64,000 nucleotides of DNA from Pseudoruegeria sp. SK021 (GTDB lineage: Bacteria; Pseudomonadota; Alphaproteobacteria; Rhodobacterales; Rhodobacteraceae), in the NCBI RefSeq assembly GCF_002119405.1, contig NZ_MTBG01000002.1, positions 124,001-188,000 of the forward strand, written 5' to 3'. How positions within the stretch are numbered: the stretch's first letter is position 1; every line of letters starts with the position of its first letter. The position numbers and the translations under genes are program-made. Of the stretch, positions 38,364 through 46,536 are shown piece after piece. The notes under the pieces are model-generated. The model saw nothing but the letters and a program-made list of their open reading frames with translations, did no database searches and was not told where the DNA came from.

Positions 38364-38450
38364 CGCCCATCCCCCTGAACCGCCGCGTCCCCGCGCGGGA
38401 CCGGGCCGACACACGTCTCAAACCCGTGCCGACCCTGCCCGCTGCTTTAC

Positions 38451-39497
38451 TCAGTGCGACCCCGAAAAGACAATCTGAGCTTTCATCGCCTGTTTACGAT
38501 CACCGGCTGTCTCAAAAGCTCGTACCGCATCGTCCATCGGGAAGCGATGGGTGATCAATGGGGCCACATCGATCAACCCCTTCTGCATCAGACTGACCCC
38601 GGTGAAGAACTCGTCGTGAAAGCGAAAGGACCCGCGCAGGCCCAACTCTTTGGCCGTTATCGCCTGCACCGGAAGCATCATGTCGCCCCCCATGCCGACC
38701 TGAACGATTGTGCCCCCCGGCCGCATCGCAGGCACAGCACTGGCAAGCGCGGCAGCGGCACCCGAACATTCAAACAGCACATCAAACGTGCCCTTGTCGG
38801 CCCCAAATTCGGCCAGCATTTCAGGCGCGGTCCCCATATTGATGGTCACATCCGCCCCTGCCGCCTTGGCCATTCCCAAGGTGAACGGCCCCAAATCCGT
38901 CGCTACCACCAGATTCGCACCCGCCCGGCGCGCGGCCAGAATGCACAACAGGCCGATCGGTCCGCAGCCGGTCACCAGAACGGACTTGCCCAAAAGCGGC
39001 CCCGCTTGCCTTGCTGCGTGCAAACAAACGGCCAGCGGTTCGGCCATGGCCGCCTCGCCCGGTGACAACCCGTCCGCCGGTGCGCACTGGGCGGCATCGG
39101 CAATCAAATGTTCGCGGAACGCACCCTGCACATGCGGGAACGGCATCGCGGATCCGTAGAAGCGCATATTCAGACAATGGTTATATTTCGCTTCGCGGCA
39201 ATAACGGCAATCATGGCAGGGGCGCGACGGAGACACCGCCACCAACTGCCCCACACTCAGGCCCGTGACCCCAGCCCCGACCTGCGTGATATAGCCCGAA
39301 ACCTCATGCCCGAGGATCATCGGCTCGCGCAGGCGGACCGTGCCGAACCCTCCGTGATTGTAGTAATGCAGGTCCGACCCGCAAATCCCCCCCGCCGCCA
39401 CGCGAATGGCAACTTCTCCCGTTGACGGTGCGCTGATGCCCTCGTCCCGGTCGTCGATCCGAAGATCCTTGGCGGCATGAATGACGATCGATTTCAT
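38451..39497 (-). CDS. idnD: L-idonate 5-dehydrogenase, zinc-dependent MDR family (348 aa)
   Basis: Oxidises L-idonate to 5-keto-D-gluconate with NAD(P). The catalytic zinc site is in GGICGSDLHYYNHGG near residue 37 and GHEVSG near 63; the structural zinc loop CHDCRYCREAKYNHC is near 94. The Rossmann motif VTGCGPIGLLC is near 174. The combination of HYYNHGGFG and the LREPMILGHE pattern is typical of IdnD and not of sorbitol dehydrogenase. A GntR/IdnR-like operator occurs 104 bases upstream. The rest of an idonate/gluconate pathway is not in the window. A decayed 3-hydroxyacid dehydrogenase gene is divergent from it. Confidence 0.87.
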   Translation of the reverse strand: MKSIVIHAAKDLRIDDRDEGISAPSTGEVAIRVAAGGICGSDLHYYNHGGFGTVRLREPMILGHEVSGYITQVGAGVTGLSVGQLVAVSPSRPCHDCRYCREAKYNHCLNMRFYGSAMPFPHVQGAFREHLIADAAQCAPADGLSPGEAAMAEPLAVCLHAARQAGPLLGKSVLVTGCGPIGLLCILAARRAGANLVVATDLGPFTLGMAKAAGADVTINMGTAPEMLAEFGADKGTFDVLFECSGAAAALASAVPAMRPGGTIVQVGMGGDMMLPVQAITAKELGLRGSFRFHDEFFTGVSLMQKGLIDVAPLITHRFPMDDAVRAFETAGDRKQAMKAQIVFSGSH

Positions 39498-39600
39498 CTG
39501 TCCCTCCCATTTTGACTGGCATCACGTCAGGCGCGCGGCGGCGACCGTTGCGCGCCCCCCCCGGCCCGCAGCGCCTGCATCTCTGGCCGTGCCAGCCGCT

Positions 39601-39612
39601 GTTATCGTTAAC
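39601..39612. promoter_or_regulatory. GntR/IdnR-like LacI-family operator candidate
   Basis: GTTATCGTTAAC matches the GTTAnCGnTAAC core known for the E. coli GntR/IdnR regulators in 10 of 12 positions when tested as a palindrome, and lies between idnD and the divergent pseudogene. It fits the function of idnD, which makes it more than a random palindrome. No LacI-family regulator gene is in the window. Confidence 0.5.
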
Positions 39613-39756
39613 CTATTCGTGGCCTCACACCCTGTCGAGATTAAAAGCCCGACCAACCGACGAACGACCAACCGCCATTTTGATTGTCCTGTGTCCAGTC
39701 GCATGTTTCCATCGGCAGACCTTAGCCCTAGCCACCTCACAACCGGAGACACCAGC

Positions 39757-40169
39757 ATGAATCTGAAAATCGCCCTGATCGGTGCCGGTGCGATGGGCGG
39801 TGCCATTGGAACCCGCTTGGTCGAGACTTGACAGACTGTGAATGTCTTTGATCCGAACCCCGATCAAGTCGCCGAAGCGACGCAACCAAAATCCCCCACG
39901 TCCTGCGCGCTGGCCGGGCCGACAGTTCGATCCTTCAAGAGTATATGCCGCGCTTTGCCGCCAAAGATTACCGGCGCACCGGCCGGATCTACAATATGGT
40001 CAAGGATCTGGACGGTGCGCTGGCTTTGGCCCGACAGACGACCACCGCAATGCCCTCGACTGCGTTATGCGCTGACATTCACCGGATGCTCACCGCAGCG
40101 GGTTTGGGCGGCGAAGATCAGGCCGCGCTGATGGAATATTTTAAAGGTCCAGACAAAGAGAGATTTTGA
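39757..40169 (+). pseudogene. Decayed 3-hydroxyisobutyrate-dehydrogenase/2-hydroxy-3-oxopropionate-reductase family gene
   Basis: The first 24 codons read MNLKIALIGAGAMGGAIG and then RLVET, a perfect family N-terminus with the GxGxxG loop. Codon 25 is TGA (39829-39831), where a Gly codon is expected, and the frame then continues TVNVFDPNPDQVAEAT as in real homologues. About 160 internal residues are missing after that. In another frame the C-terminus follows (from about 39918): DSSILQEYMPRFAAKDYRRT, then RIYNMVKDLDGALALARQ, down to TGA 40167-40169. One nonsense mutation, one large deletion and one frame change make it non-functional. It was probably part of the idonate or sugar-acid locus. 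Confidence 0.85.
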
Positions 40170-40315
40170 TGCTGACCCGTTCCGCCATGTTCGAAGGACA
40201 GGTAAAAGATGGCCATGCCGGGGCGGTCCGTCCAGCATGGCATCTGACCGAACAGCCACGGATCGGAAACGCGGATCAGCTTTATGACCGCCGCAGGCTT
40301 AGCATCACCCGGTGA
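40169..40315 (+). CDS. Short ORF of 48 aa, possible truncated gene
   Basis: ATG at 40169 overlaps the pseudogene stop (TGATG), a classic coupled start, and the frame runs 48 codons beginning MLTRSAMFEGQVKDGHAGAV. The N-terminus looks like that of a small dimeric ferredoxin-like (EthD/ABM-like) domain protein, but the remainder is too short for that fold and loses similarity. I think it is the truncated second gene of the same decayed operon. It could also be chance. No function is proposed. Confidence 0.3.
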   Translation: MLTRSAMFEGQVKDGHAGAVRPAWHLTEQPRIGNADQLYDRRRLSITR

Positions 40316-40318
40316 TGG

Positions 40319-40786
40319 TCAGTCAAGCACCGGTAGTTCCGTCGTCCATTTGATTTGTTCCATCGACAGCAGCGCGGTGACATTGAAAATTCGGACTTCG
40401 GCAATGAGCGATTGATAAAAGGCGTCATAGGCCCGGGCGTTCTTGACCACCACCTTGAGAATATAGTCGATTTCGCCTGCCAAACGGTGCGCCTCTAAGA
40501 CCTCCGGCCGTGCTTTGAGCGTGGCCAGAAAGGTCTGCTGCCAGTCCGCCTCATGTTCCGATGTCCGGATCAACACGAAAAAACATGCTTCAAGGCCCAA
40601 TGCCTCGGGGTCGAGAATGACGGTGCTCTGCCCCATGACCTTGGCGTCGCGCAATTTGCGAATACGATTCCACACCGGCGTCTTCGATGACCCGACTTTG
40701 CGGGCGATTTCATCCAAACTTTGGGCGGCGTCCCGTTGCAGCTCTGCAAGGATCTTCCGATCAAGTTCATCAATGCGAACGGGCAT
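40319..40786 (-). CDS. Lrp/AsnC family transcriptional regulator (155 aa)
   Basis: Octameric-type feast/famine regulator. The N-terminal helix-turn-helix is LDRKILAELQRDAAQSLDEI followed by KVGSSKTPVWNRIRKL, and the C-terminal RAM ligand domain begins near residue 70 (FFVLIRTSEHEADW, then GEIDYILKVVVKN). Length is typical. It is divergent from the cysG-cysI-cysH operon with a 141-base shared control region, an arrangement I recognise from other Rhodobacterales, so it probably regulates sulfate assimilation in response to an amino acid or sulfur metabolite. The ligand is unknown. Confidence 0.88.
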   Translation of the reverse strand: MPVRIDELDRKILAELQRDAAQSLDEIARKVGSSKTPVWNRIRKLRDAKVMGQSTVILDPEALGLEACFFVLIRTSEHEADWQQTFLATLKARPEVLEAHRLAGEIDYILKVVVKNARAYDAFYQSLIAEVRIFNVTALLSMEQIKWTTELPVLD

Positions 40787-40881
40787 CCCTTTCTCCTTCC
40801 AAAACCAGACGTTCAGTCCATATCACACAGATAAACCGAACGCATGTTCTTATTGGTGGCAGGATATAGCCATATAGGGGG

Positions 40882-40900
40882 ACAGTATTCTATATTCTGT
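40882..40900. promoter_or_regulatory. Candidate Lrp-type operator before cysG
   Basis: ACAGTATTCTATATTCTGT is AT-rich against a GC-rich genome and has outer CAG/CTG arms and an AT core reminiscent of Lrp sites, though it is two bases longer than the usual 15-base pattern. It lies 28 bases before the cysG start. Confidence 0.35.
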
Positions 40901-40927
40901 GGAGAAATTGTTCATCGGAAGCCCCAC

Positions 40928-42340
40928 ATGAAACACTTCCCGATCTTTGTCGCCGTAGAAGGCCGCCGGATCACCCTGTCGGGCGGCGGCGCGGCAGCTT
41001 TGGCGAAATTGCGGCTTCTGTTGAAAACCGAAGCGCATTTGACCGTCTTTTCCGACGACCCCGCCCCCGAAATCGTCGCGTGGGCTGAGGCCGGAAAACT
41101 GCAGTTGATCCGGCGCCGGGCGCAGGCGGGCGACGCCCTATGTGCCGTTCTGGCCTACGGCGCCAATGAAGACGCCGCCGAGGACGCGCGCTTTGCGGCG
41201 CTGGCCCGGGCCGATGGTGCGTTGGTCAATATCGTCGACAATCTTGAAGACAGCCAGTTTATCACCCCTGCTATCGTCGATCGCGACCCGGTCACGGTGG
41301 CCATCGGCACCGAAGGTGCGGCCCCGGTGCTGGCACGCGCCATCAAAGCCGATCTTGAAGATCGCCTGCCAACCGGACTTGGACGTTTGGCCCGGATTGG
41401 CAAGGCCTTTCGCAAACACGCGGACCGGTTGCCGATGGGGCGCAAGCGGCGCGATTTCTGGTCAGCGTTCTACTTTAATGACGGCCCTCAAGCCATTGAC
41501 ACTGGTGGCGATCAAGGCGCTGAGGACGCACTACACGCCCTGCTGGATCGGCATCTAACAGCCCGCCCCGCAGCCGGACGCGTCGCGTTTGTCGGTGCGG
41601 GCCCGGGCGATCCTGAATTACTGACGCTGAAGGCCCGCAAGGCGTTGGATGGTGCAGATGTGGTGATCCATGACCGTCTCGTCTCGCCCGAGGTATTGGA
41701 ATTGGTCCGGCGCGAAGCTGATCTGATCTCGGTAGGCAAAGAAGGCTTCGGCCCATCTGTCAGCCAAGACGAGATCAATGCGCTGATGGTCGATCATGCC
41801 GCCAATGGCGCGCATGTGGTGCGGTTGAAATCCGGCGACCCGACCGTCTTTGGGCGTCTGGATGAAGAGATGGACGCCTGCGAGGCTGCGGGCATCGCCT
41901 TCACCATCGTTCCCGGCATCACCGCAGCCTCTGCGGCGGTTGCCAATGTCGGCCAAAGCATGACCCGGCGCGGCCGCAATTCGGACATGCGCCTATTGAC
42001 CGGCCATGATGTTGCCGGATTTGCCGATCACGACTGGCAGGCCTTGGCCCGGCCCGGAACCGTGGCTGCGATTTATATGGCCAAGCGCGGCGCGCGGTTC
42101 TTACAAGGGCGGTTGATGATGCACGGCGCTGCCGGAGAGACCCCGGTCACCATCGTCGAAAACGCCTCGCGCGCGGACGAGCGTATTCTGAGCACGACGC
42201 TGTCCGACCTCGCGGCGGATCTGGCCGACGCCAAACTGACCGGACCGGCGGTCCTTCTGTATGGGTTGGCACCTCGTGCTGCTCTGGCCGCCCTGCCCGA
42301 CACCATTTTCCGAACGGACATCAAGGAAGCTGCATTATGA
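40928..42340 (+). CDS. cysG: Siroheme synthase, CysG type (470 aa)
   Basis: Trifunctional fusion making siroheme, the cofactor of the sulfite reductase encoded downstream. The N-terminal half is the dehydrogenase/ferrochelatase (VEGRRITLSGGGAAALAKLR near 10, then GALVNIVDNLEDSQFITPAI). The uroporphyrinogen III methyltransferase starts near residue 218 with VAFVGAGPGDPELLTLKA, with VVIHDRLVSPEV near 249, RLKSGDPTVFGRLDEE near 300 and IVPGITAASAA near 325. Near its start the usual GGG loop reads LSGGGAAA. The ATG at 40928 follows GGAAG; the upstream extension is not family-like. It overlaps the next gene as ATGA. Confidence 0.93.
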   Translation: MKHFPIFVAVEGRRITLSGGGAAALAKLRLLLKTEAHLTVFSDDPAPEIVAWAEAGKLQLIRRRAQAGDALCAVLAYGANEDAAEDARFAALARADGALVNIVDNLEDSQFITPAIVDRDPVTVAIGTEGAAPVLARAIKADLEDRLPTGLGRLARIGKAFRKHADRLPMGRKRRDFWSAFYFNDGPQAIDTGGDQGAEDALHALLDRHLTARPAAGRVAFVGAGPGDPELLTLKARKALDGADVVIHDRLVSPEVLELVRREADLISVGKEGFGPSVSQDEINALMVDHAANGAHVVRLKSGDPTVFGRLDEEMDACEAAGIAFTIVPGITAASAAVANVGQSMTRRGRNSDMRLLTGHDVAGFADHDWQALARPGTVAAIYMAKRGARFLQGRLMMHGAAGETPVTIVENASRADERILSTTLSDLAADLADAKLTGPAVLLYGLAPRAALAALPDTIFRTDIKEAAL

Positions 42341-42648
42341 GCCGCAAATTCACCCCGAAGATCGTTACCGCGAACGCCCTGCGCGACGGTGATGTGATCT
42401 ATCTGACCGAAGATGACGGCTGGAGCCCGGATATTGCCAAGGCCGAACTGATCGACGATGAAGCCCATGCTGAAATTCGCCTGATCTTTGCCTCGCAGCA
42501 GACCGGCGAGGTGGTCGGTGCCTATCTGGCCGATGCCGTTGCCGATACGAATGGACCCAAGCCTGTGCATTTTCGGGAAGTCTTCCGCAGTCGCGGCCCT
42601 TCCAATTATGCCCATGGCAAGCAGACAGTGCAGCAGGACCGGGCTTAA
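42337..42648 (+). CDS. DUF2849 domain protein (103 aa)
   Basis: Small protein always seen between cysG and cysI in related genomes, as far as I recall. The sequence begins MSRKFTPKIVTANALRDGDV and continues with YLTEDDGWSP, an acidic stretch and an FRSRGPSNY C-terminus. It has no catalytic motif and no membrane helix. It starts within the cysG stop (ATGA) and precedes cysI by 27 bases. Because it is fixed in the siroheme/sulfite reductase operon, a role in sulfite reductase assembly or regulation is a reasonable guess, but untested. Confidence 0.85.
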   Translation: MSRKFTPKIVTANALRDGDVIYLTEDDGWSPDIAKAELIDDEAHAEIRLIFASQQTGEVVGAYLADAVADTNGPKPVHFREVFRSRGPSNYAHGKQTVQQDRA

Positions 42649-42675
42649 GCCCACCTGCCGAACAGGAGACCCAGA

Positions 42676-44352
42676 ATGTACACTTACAACGAGTTCGACG
42701 AAGCCTTTGTCCGGTCGAGGGTCGCCCAGTTCCGTGCCCAGGTCGCCCGTCGTTTGGACGGATCGCTGACCGAAGACGAATTTAAGCCTCTGCGCCTGAT
42801 GAACGGCGTCTACCTGCAATTGCACGCCTATATGCTGCGGGTGGCGATCCCCTATGGCACGCTGAATGGTGGCCAGATGCGCCAGCTGGCCTATTTGGCC
42901 GAGCGGTTCGACAAAGGCTATGGCCATTTCACCACCCGGCAGAACATCCAGTACAACTGGCCCAAGCTTCCCGACATCCCCGACATGTTGGACGCGCTGG
43001 CCGATGTGCAGATGCATGCGATCCAGACCAGCGGCAACACCATCCGCAACGTGACCGCCGATCACTTCGCCGGCGCCGCGGCTGACGAGATCGAGGATCC
43101 GCGTCCGGTGGCCGAATTGCTGCGTCAGTGGTCCACCGACCATCCCGAATTCCAGTTCCTGCCCCGCAAGTTCAAGATCGCTGTTACCGGCAGTCCGAAC
43201 GACCGGGCCGTGACCCGCGCCCATGACATCGGCCTGCGCATGGTGCGCAATGCCGCTGGCGCGCCGGGCTTCGAAGTGCTGGTCGGCGGTGGCTTGGGTC
43301 GGACCCCGATGATCGGACAGGTGGTGCGTGACTTCCTGCCCAAGGCCGATCTGCTGCCCTATTGCGAAGCCATCGTCAGCGTCTACAATCTGCTGGGTCG
43401 GCGCGACAACAAGTACAAGGCGCGCGTCAAGATCACCGTGCACGAGAACGGTCTGGAAACCATCCGCGATCTGGTCGAGCAGCGGTTCGCCGAATTGCGG
43501 CCGCTGTTCTCTGGGGTGGATCAAGACCAGTTGGCCGCCATTGAGGCCCAGTTTGCCGCCCCCGCCTTTGTTTCCCGCACGACTGCCGCCTTTGACGCGA
43601 CTTATGCCACCGATCCGGTTTTCCGGTCATGGGCCGACACCAATCTGGCAGAACACCGGGCCGCGGGCTATGCGATTGTCTCGGTCTCGCTCAAGGCGCA
43701 TGGCGCAACGCCGGGGGATGCGACCGCCACGCAAATGCGGGTCCTGGCCGATCTGGCCGAACGCTTTGGCCATGACGAGTTGCGCATCAGCCACGAGCAG
43801 AACGTGATCCTGCCCCATATCCATAAAGCCGACTTGCCTGCGGTACATGCCGCCCTCAAGGCCGAAGGTCTGGCGACGGCGAATATCGGGCTTGCCTCGG
43901 ATATCATCGCCTGCCCGGGGATGGATTACTGCGCGCTGGCAACGGCCCGGTCGATCCCGGTTGCCCAAGAACTGGCCCTGCGGTTCGACGAGTTGAAGGT
44001 CGAGCATGATATCGGCGCGCTGAAGATCAAGATCTCGGGCTGCATCAATGCCTGTGGCCATCACCATGTCGGCCATATCGGCATTCTCGGGTTGGATCGG
44101 GCCGGCGTCGAAAATTATCAGATCACGCTGGGCGGCGACGGCACCGAAACCGCCGCCATCGGCGAACGCACCGGCCCCGGTTTCGCCTATGACGAGATCG
44201 TGCCAGCGGTTGAGCGGTTGATCGAGGCCTATATGGAGATCCGCGAAGGAGCGGATGAGACCTTCCTGCAGACCTATCGCCGGCTCGGCATGGCGCCGTT
44301 CAAGACCGCGCTGTATGGGGAACAAGCCGGGGGGCGGGCCCGTGCCGCTTGA
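42676..44352 (+). CDS. cysI: Sulfite reductase hemoprotein (nitrite/sulfite reductase family), assimilatory (558 aa)
   Basis: Reduces sulfite to sulfide with six electrons. Two ferredoxin-like half domains are seen, each with a NIRN(Q)-type motif (TTRQNIQYNWPKL near 93). The 4Fe-4S and siroheme cysteines are C413 and C419 (ACPGMDYCALA, C-x5-C) and C456 and C460 (GCINACGHH, C-x3-C). Length suits the single-chain enzyme that takes electrons from ferredoxin or from the adjacent fpr product, since no CysJ flavoprotein is encoded here. GGAG precedes the ATG. The end overlaps cysH by 11 bases. Confidence 0.94.
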   Translation: MYTYNEFDEAFVRSRVAQFRAQVARRLDGSLTEDEFKPLRLMNGVYLQLHAYMLRVAIPYGTLNGGQMRQLAYLAERFDKGYGHFTTRQNIQYNWPKLPDIPDMLDALADVQMHAIQTSGNTIRNVTADHFAGAAADEIEDPRPVAELLRQWSTDHPEFQFLPRKFKIAVTGSPNDRAVTRAHDIGLRMVRNAAGAPGFEVLVGGGLGRTPMIGQVVRDFLPKADLLPYCEAIVSVYNLLGRRDNKYKARVKITVHENGLETIRDLVEQRFAELRPLFSGVDQDQLAAIEAQFAAPAFVSRTTAAFDATYATDPVFRSWADTNLAEHRAAGYAIVSVSLKAHGATPGDATATQMRVLADLAERFGHDELRISHEQNVILPHIHKADLPAVHAALKAEGLATANIGLASDIIACPGMDYCALATARSIPVAQELALRFDELKVEHDIGALKIKISGCINACGHHHVGHIGILGLDRAGVENYQITLGGDGTETAAIGERTGPGFAYDEIVPAVERLIEAYMEIREGADETFLQTYRRLGMAPFKTALYGEQAGGRARAA

Positions 44353-45097
44353 AGCCCCACTGGCCCTGTTGCCAGAACGTGTCGCGCATTTGAACCGGCG
44401 CTACCGGCATCATTCCGCGACATCGGTTTTGGAACGGGCGGTCACCGACCCACAGGTCGGGCGGATTACCTTGGTGTCAAGCTTTGGCGCGGAATCGGTG
44501 GTGTTGCTGCATTTGGTCTCGGTGATCGACCGCAGCCTTCCGGTGCTGTTCATTGACACCCAGATGCTGTTTCCGGAAACCTTGGCCTATCAGGCCGAGG
44601 TTGCGGCGAAACTTGGCCTGAGCAATCTTCAATTGATCCGCGCCAACACCGACGACCTCGGCCTTGAGGATCCGGACGGCACCCTGCATCAGCGCAACAC
44701 CGATGCCTGCTGCGACCTGCGCAAGACCCGCCCGCTGGAACGGGCGCTGTCAGGCTATGACGCGTGGATCACTGGCAGAAAGCGGTTTCAGGCTGGCACC
44801 CGTGCCGCGCTGGATTTCTTTGAAGAAGACGGCGCCCACCGGATCAAGGTCAATCCCTTGGCTCATTGGGCACCGCAGGATATTCAGGACTATATGACCA
44901 ACAACCGGCTTCCCCGGCATCCGCTGGTCGCCAAAGGCTATCCCTCGATCGGCTGCGCCCCCTGCACCAGCCCGGTCAAACCCGGCGAAGACCCGCGCGC
45001 CGGGCGCTGGCGCAACAGCGCCAAGGAAGAATGCGGCATACATTTCGTGAACGGCAAGATGGTGCGCGGACCTCTGTCGCAAGGAGAAACGGCATGA
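44342..45097 (+). CDS. cysH: Phosphoadenylyl-/adenylyl-sulfate reductase (251 aa)
   Basis: Reduces APS or PAPS to sulfite using thioredoxin or glutathione. The PP-loop is SSFGAESVVLLH near residue 45. The catalytic Cys lies in KEECGIHF near residue 230. Two extra pairs, C123-C124 (ACCDLRK) and C205-x2-C208 (GCAPCTS), match the 4Fe-4S ligands of the APS-specific bacterial class, so APS is the probable substrate. The GTG at 44342, inside the end of cysI, is chosen because it gives the family-like N-terminus. It is coupled to the following DUF934 gene by ATGA. Confidence 0.93.
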   Translation: MPLEAPLALLPERVAHLNRRYRHHSATSVLERAVTDPQVGRITLVSSFGAESVVLLHLVSVIDRSLPVLFIDTQMLFPETLAYQAEVAAKLGLSNLQLIRANTDDLGLEDPDGTLHQRNTDACCDLRKTRPLERALSGYDAWITGRKRFQAGTRAALDFFEEDGAHRIKVNPLAHWAPQDIQDYMTNNRLPRHPLVAKGYPSIGCAPCTSPVKPGEDPRAGRWRNSAKEECGIHFVNGKMVRGPLSQGETA

Positions 45098-45498
45098 GCG
45101 TGATTGTAACGGATACCGGCTTTGGCCCTGACACATGGACCCAAGGGTTCGCCGCGCTGGCCGAGGGTCAGTCCGGCGCCGCGCTGGATGTTGCCAGCGA
45201 TGCCGACCCAGCGACGCTGGCCGCAACGCTGGCGGACATCCCGATGATTCGGATCGATTTTCCCAGCTTTGCCGATGGCCGGGGCTTTACCATCGCCCGC
45301 CGTTTGCGCCTGATGGGATTCACCGGCCGCCTGCGCGCCCGGGGCCATGTCTTGGCCGATCAATACGCCATGGCGCGCCGGTCAGGCTTTGACGAAGTTG
45401 AAATCAGTGCAGAACTGGCCGCCCGCCAACCCGAACCACAATGGCTGGCCCGCGCGGACTGGCAGGCGCACGACTATCAGTCGCGCCTGCGGGCCTGA
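45094..45498 (+). CDS. DUF934 domain protein (134 aa)
   Basis: Small cytoplasmic protein of unknown function that commonly follows cysH in Alpha- and Betaproteobacteria. The family core is visible as IRIDFPSFADGRGFTIAR followed by RRLRLMGFTGRLRARGHVL near residue 75 and ARRSGFDEVEI near 100. The second half carries WLARADWQAHDYQSRLRA. No catalytic motif is recognised. The start overlaps the cysH stop by ATGA, so expression is tied to sulfite metabolism. It is possibly an accessory protein of CysI or CysH. Confidence 0.87.
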   Translation: MSVIVTDTGFGPDTWTQGFAALAEGQSGAALDVASDADPATLAATLADIPMIRIDFPSFADGRGFTIARRLRLMGFTGRLRARGHVLADQYAMARRSGFDEVEISAELAARQPEPQWLARADWQAHDYQSRLRA

Positions 45499-45568
45499 CA
45501 GGCCCCTAGGATCTTACCCAGTTTACCGATACCCAGAAGGGCGAGGCTCCGGCCTTGCAATGTGACCC

Positions 45569-46390
45569 ATGAATGAACGCACCCAAGTGACCGACGCAAC
45601 GCCCGTAAAAGCCCTGCCCGACGCCCAGACCGTGACAGAGGTTCAGCATTATTCCGACCGGCTGTTCCGGTTCCGCGTAACCCGCCCGAAATCCCTGCGA
45701 TTCCGGTCCGGTGAATTTGTGATGATCGGCCTGTTGAAAGACGATGGCCGCCCGCTGTTGCGCGCCTATTCCATCGCCTCGCCCGCATGGGACGACGAGT
45801 TGGAATTCTACTCGATCAAGGTGCAAGACGGTCCGCTGACCTCGCGCCTGCAACATCTCAAGGTCGGCGATCAGATCATTTTGCGGCCCAAGCCGGTCGG
45901 CACGCTGGTTCATGACGCCTTGGTTCCCGGCAAGCGGTTGTGGTTCTTCTCGACCGGCACCGGCATCGCGCCGTTTGCCTCGTTGATCCGCGAGCCGCAG
46001 ACCTATGAAGACTATGATCAGATTATCCTGACCCATACCTGCCGCGATGTGGCCGAACTGACCTATGGGCGCGAGTTGGTAGACAGCCTGAAGACCGACG
46101 AGTTGATGCAAGAGCTGTTGGGCGACGCGATCAACAAGCTGGTGTACTACCCCACCACCACCCGCGAGCAGAGCCCAAAGATGGGACGGATCACCACGCT
46201 TTTGGACGACGGCACGTTGTTCCGGGAACTGGGCATCGACGGCATGTCCGCCGAGACCGACCGGGCCATGGTGTGCGGATCGATGGGGTTGAACACGGAT
46301 TTAAAGCGCATACTTGAAGGGTTCGGTTTGCGCGAAGGCGCCAATTCCGACCCTGCCGAGTATGTGGTGGAAAAGGCCTTTGTCGGCTGA
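45569..46390 (+). CDS. fpr: Ferredoxin--NADP reductase (273 aa)
   Basis: FAD enzyme that moves electrons between NADPH and ferredoxin/flavodoxin. The FAD motif RAYSIASP near residue 66 and the following SIKVQDGPLTSRLQHL near 88 are characteristic of the bacterial Fpr group. The NADP site begins FFSTGTGIAPFASLIREP near 128, with VCGSMGLN near 230, and the C-terminus ends YVVEKAFVG with the aromatic-containing tail of the family. It lies 70 bases after DUF934; electrons for CysI may come from this enzyme via ferredoxin, which is an inference from position. Confidence 0.92.
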   Translation: MNERTQVTDATPVKALPDAQTVTEVQHYSDRLFRFRVTRPKSLRFRSGEFVMIGLLKDDGRPLLRAYSIASPAWDDELEFYSIKVQDGPLTSRLQHLKVGDQIILRPKPVGTLVHDALVPGKRLWFFSTGTGIAPFASLIREPQTYEDYDQIILTHTCRDVAELTYGRELVDSLKTDELMQELLGDAINKLVYYPTTTREQSPKMGRITTLLDDGTLFRELGIDGMSAETDRAMVCGSMGLNTDLKRILEGFGLREGANSDPAEYVVEKAFVG

Positions 46391-46536
46391 CCGGTCATGT
46401 TGACGCTTGCGCAAGAAAAACACGCGTGCAACGTAAACTTGTGCTATTGTTCCGCGCGATACCCGGTTGTGTTCGCGCGGTCACCCGTTTAACACATTCG
46501 GACCCTGACGACTGAAATCATCGAAGGAACTCAAAC

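Noticed and set aside
42073-43524. 483-codon open frame on the minus strand across cysG and cysI
   Set aside because: It spans two genuine coupled genes on the other strand and shows no domain.
46401-46450. Possible infC promoter with TTGACG at 46401
   Set aside because: No acceptable -10 hexamer at 16-18 bases; I could not support a specific promoter.
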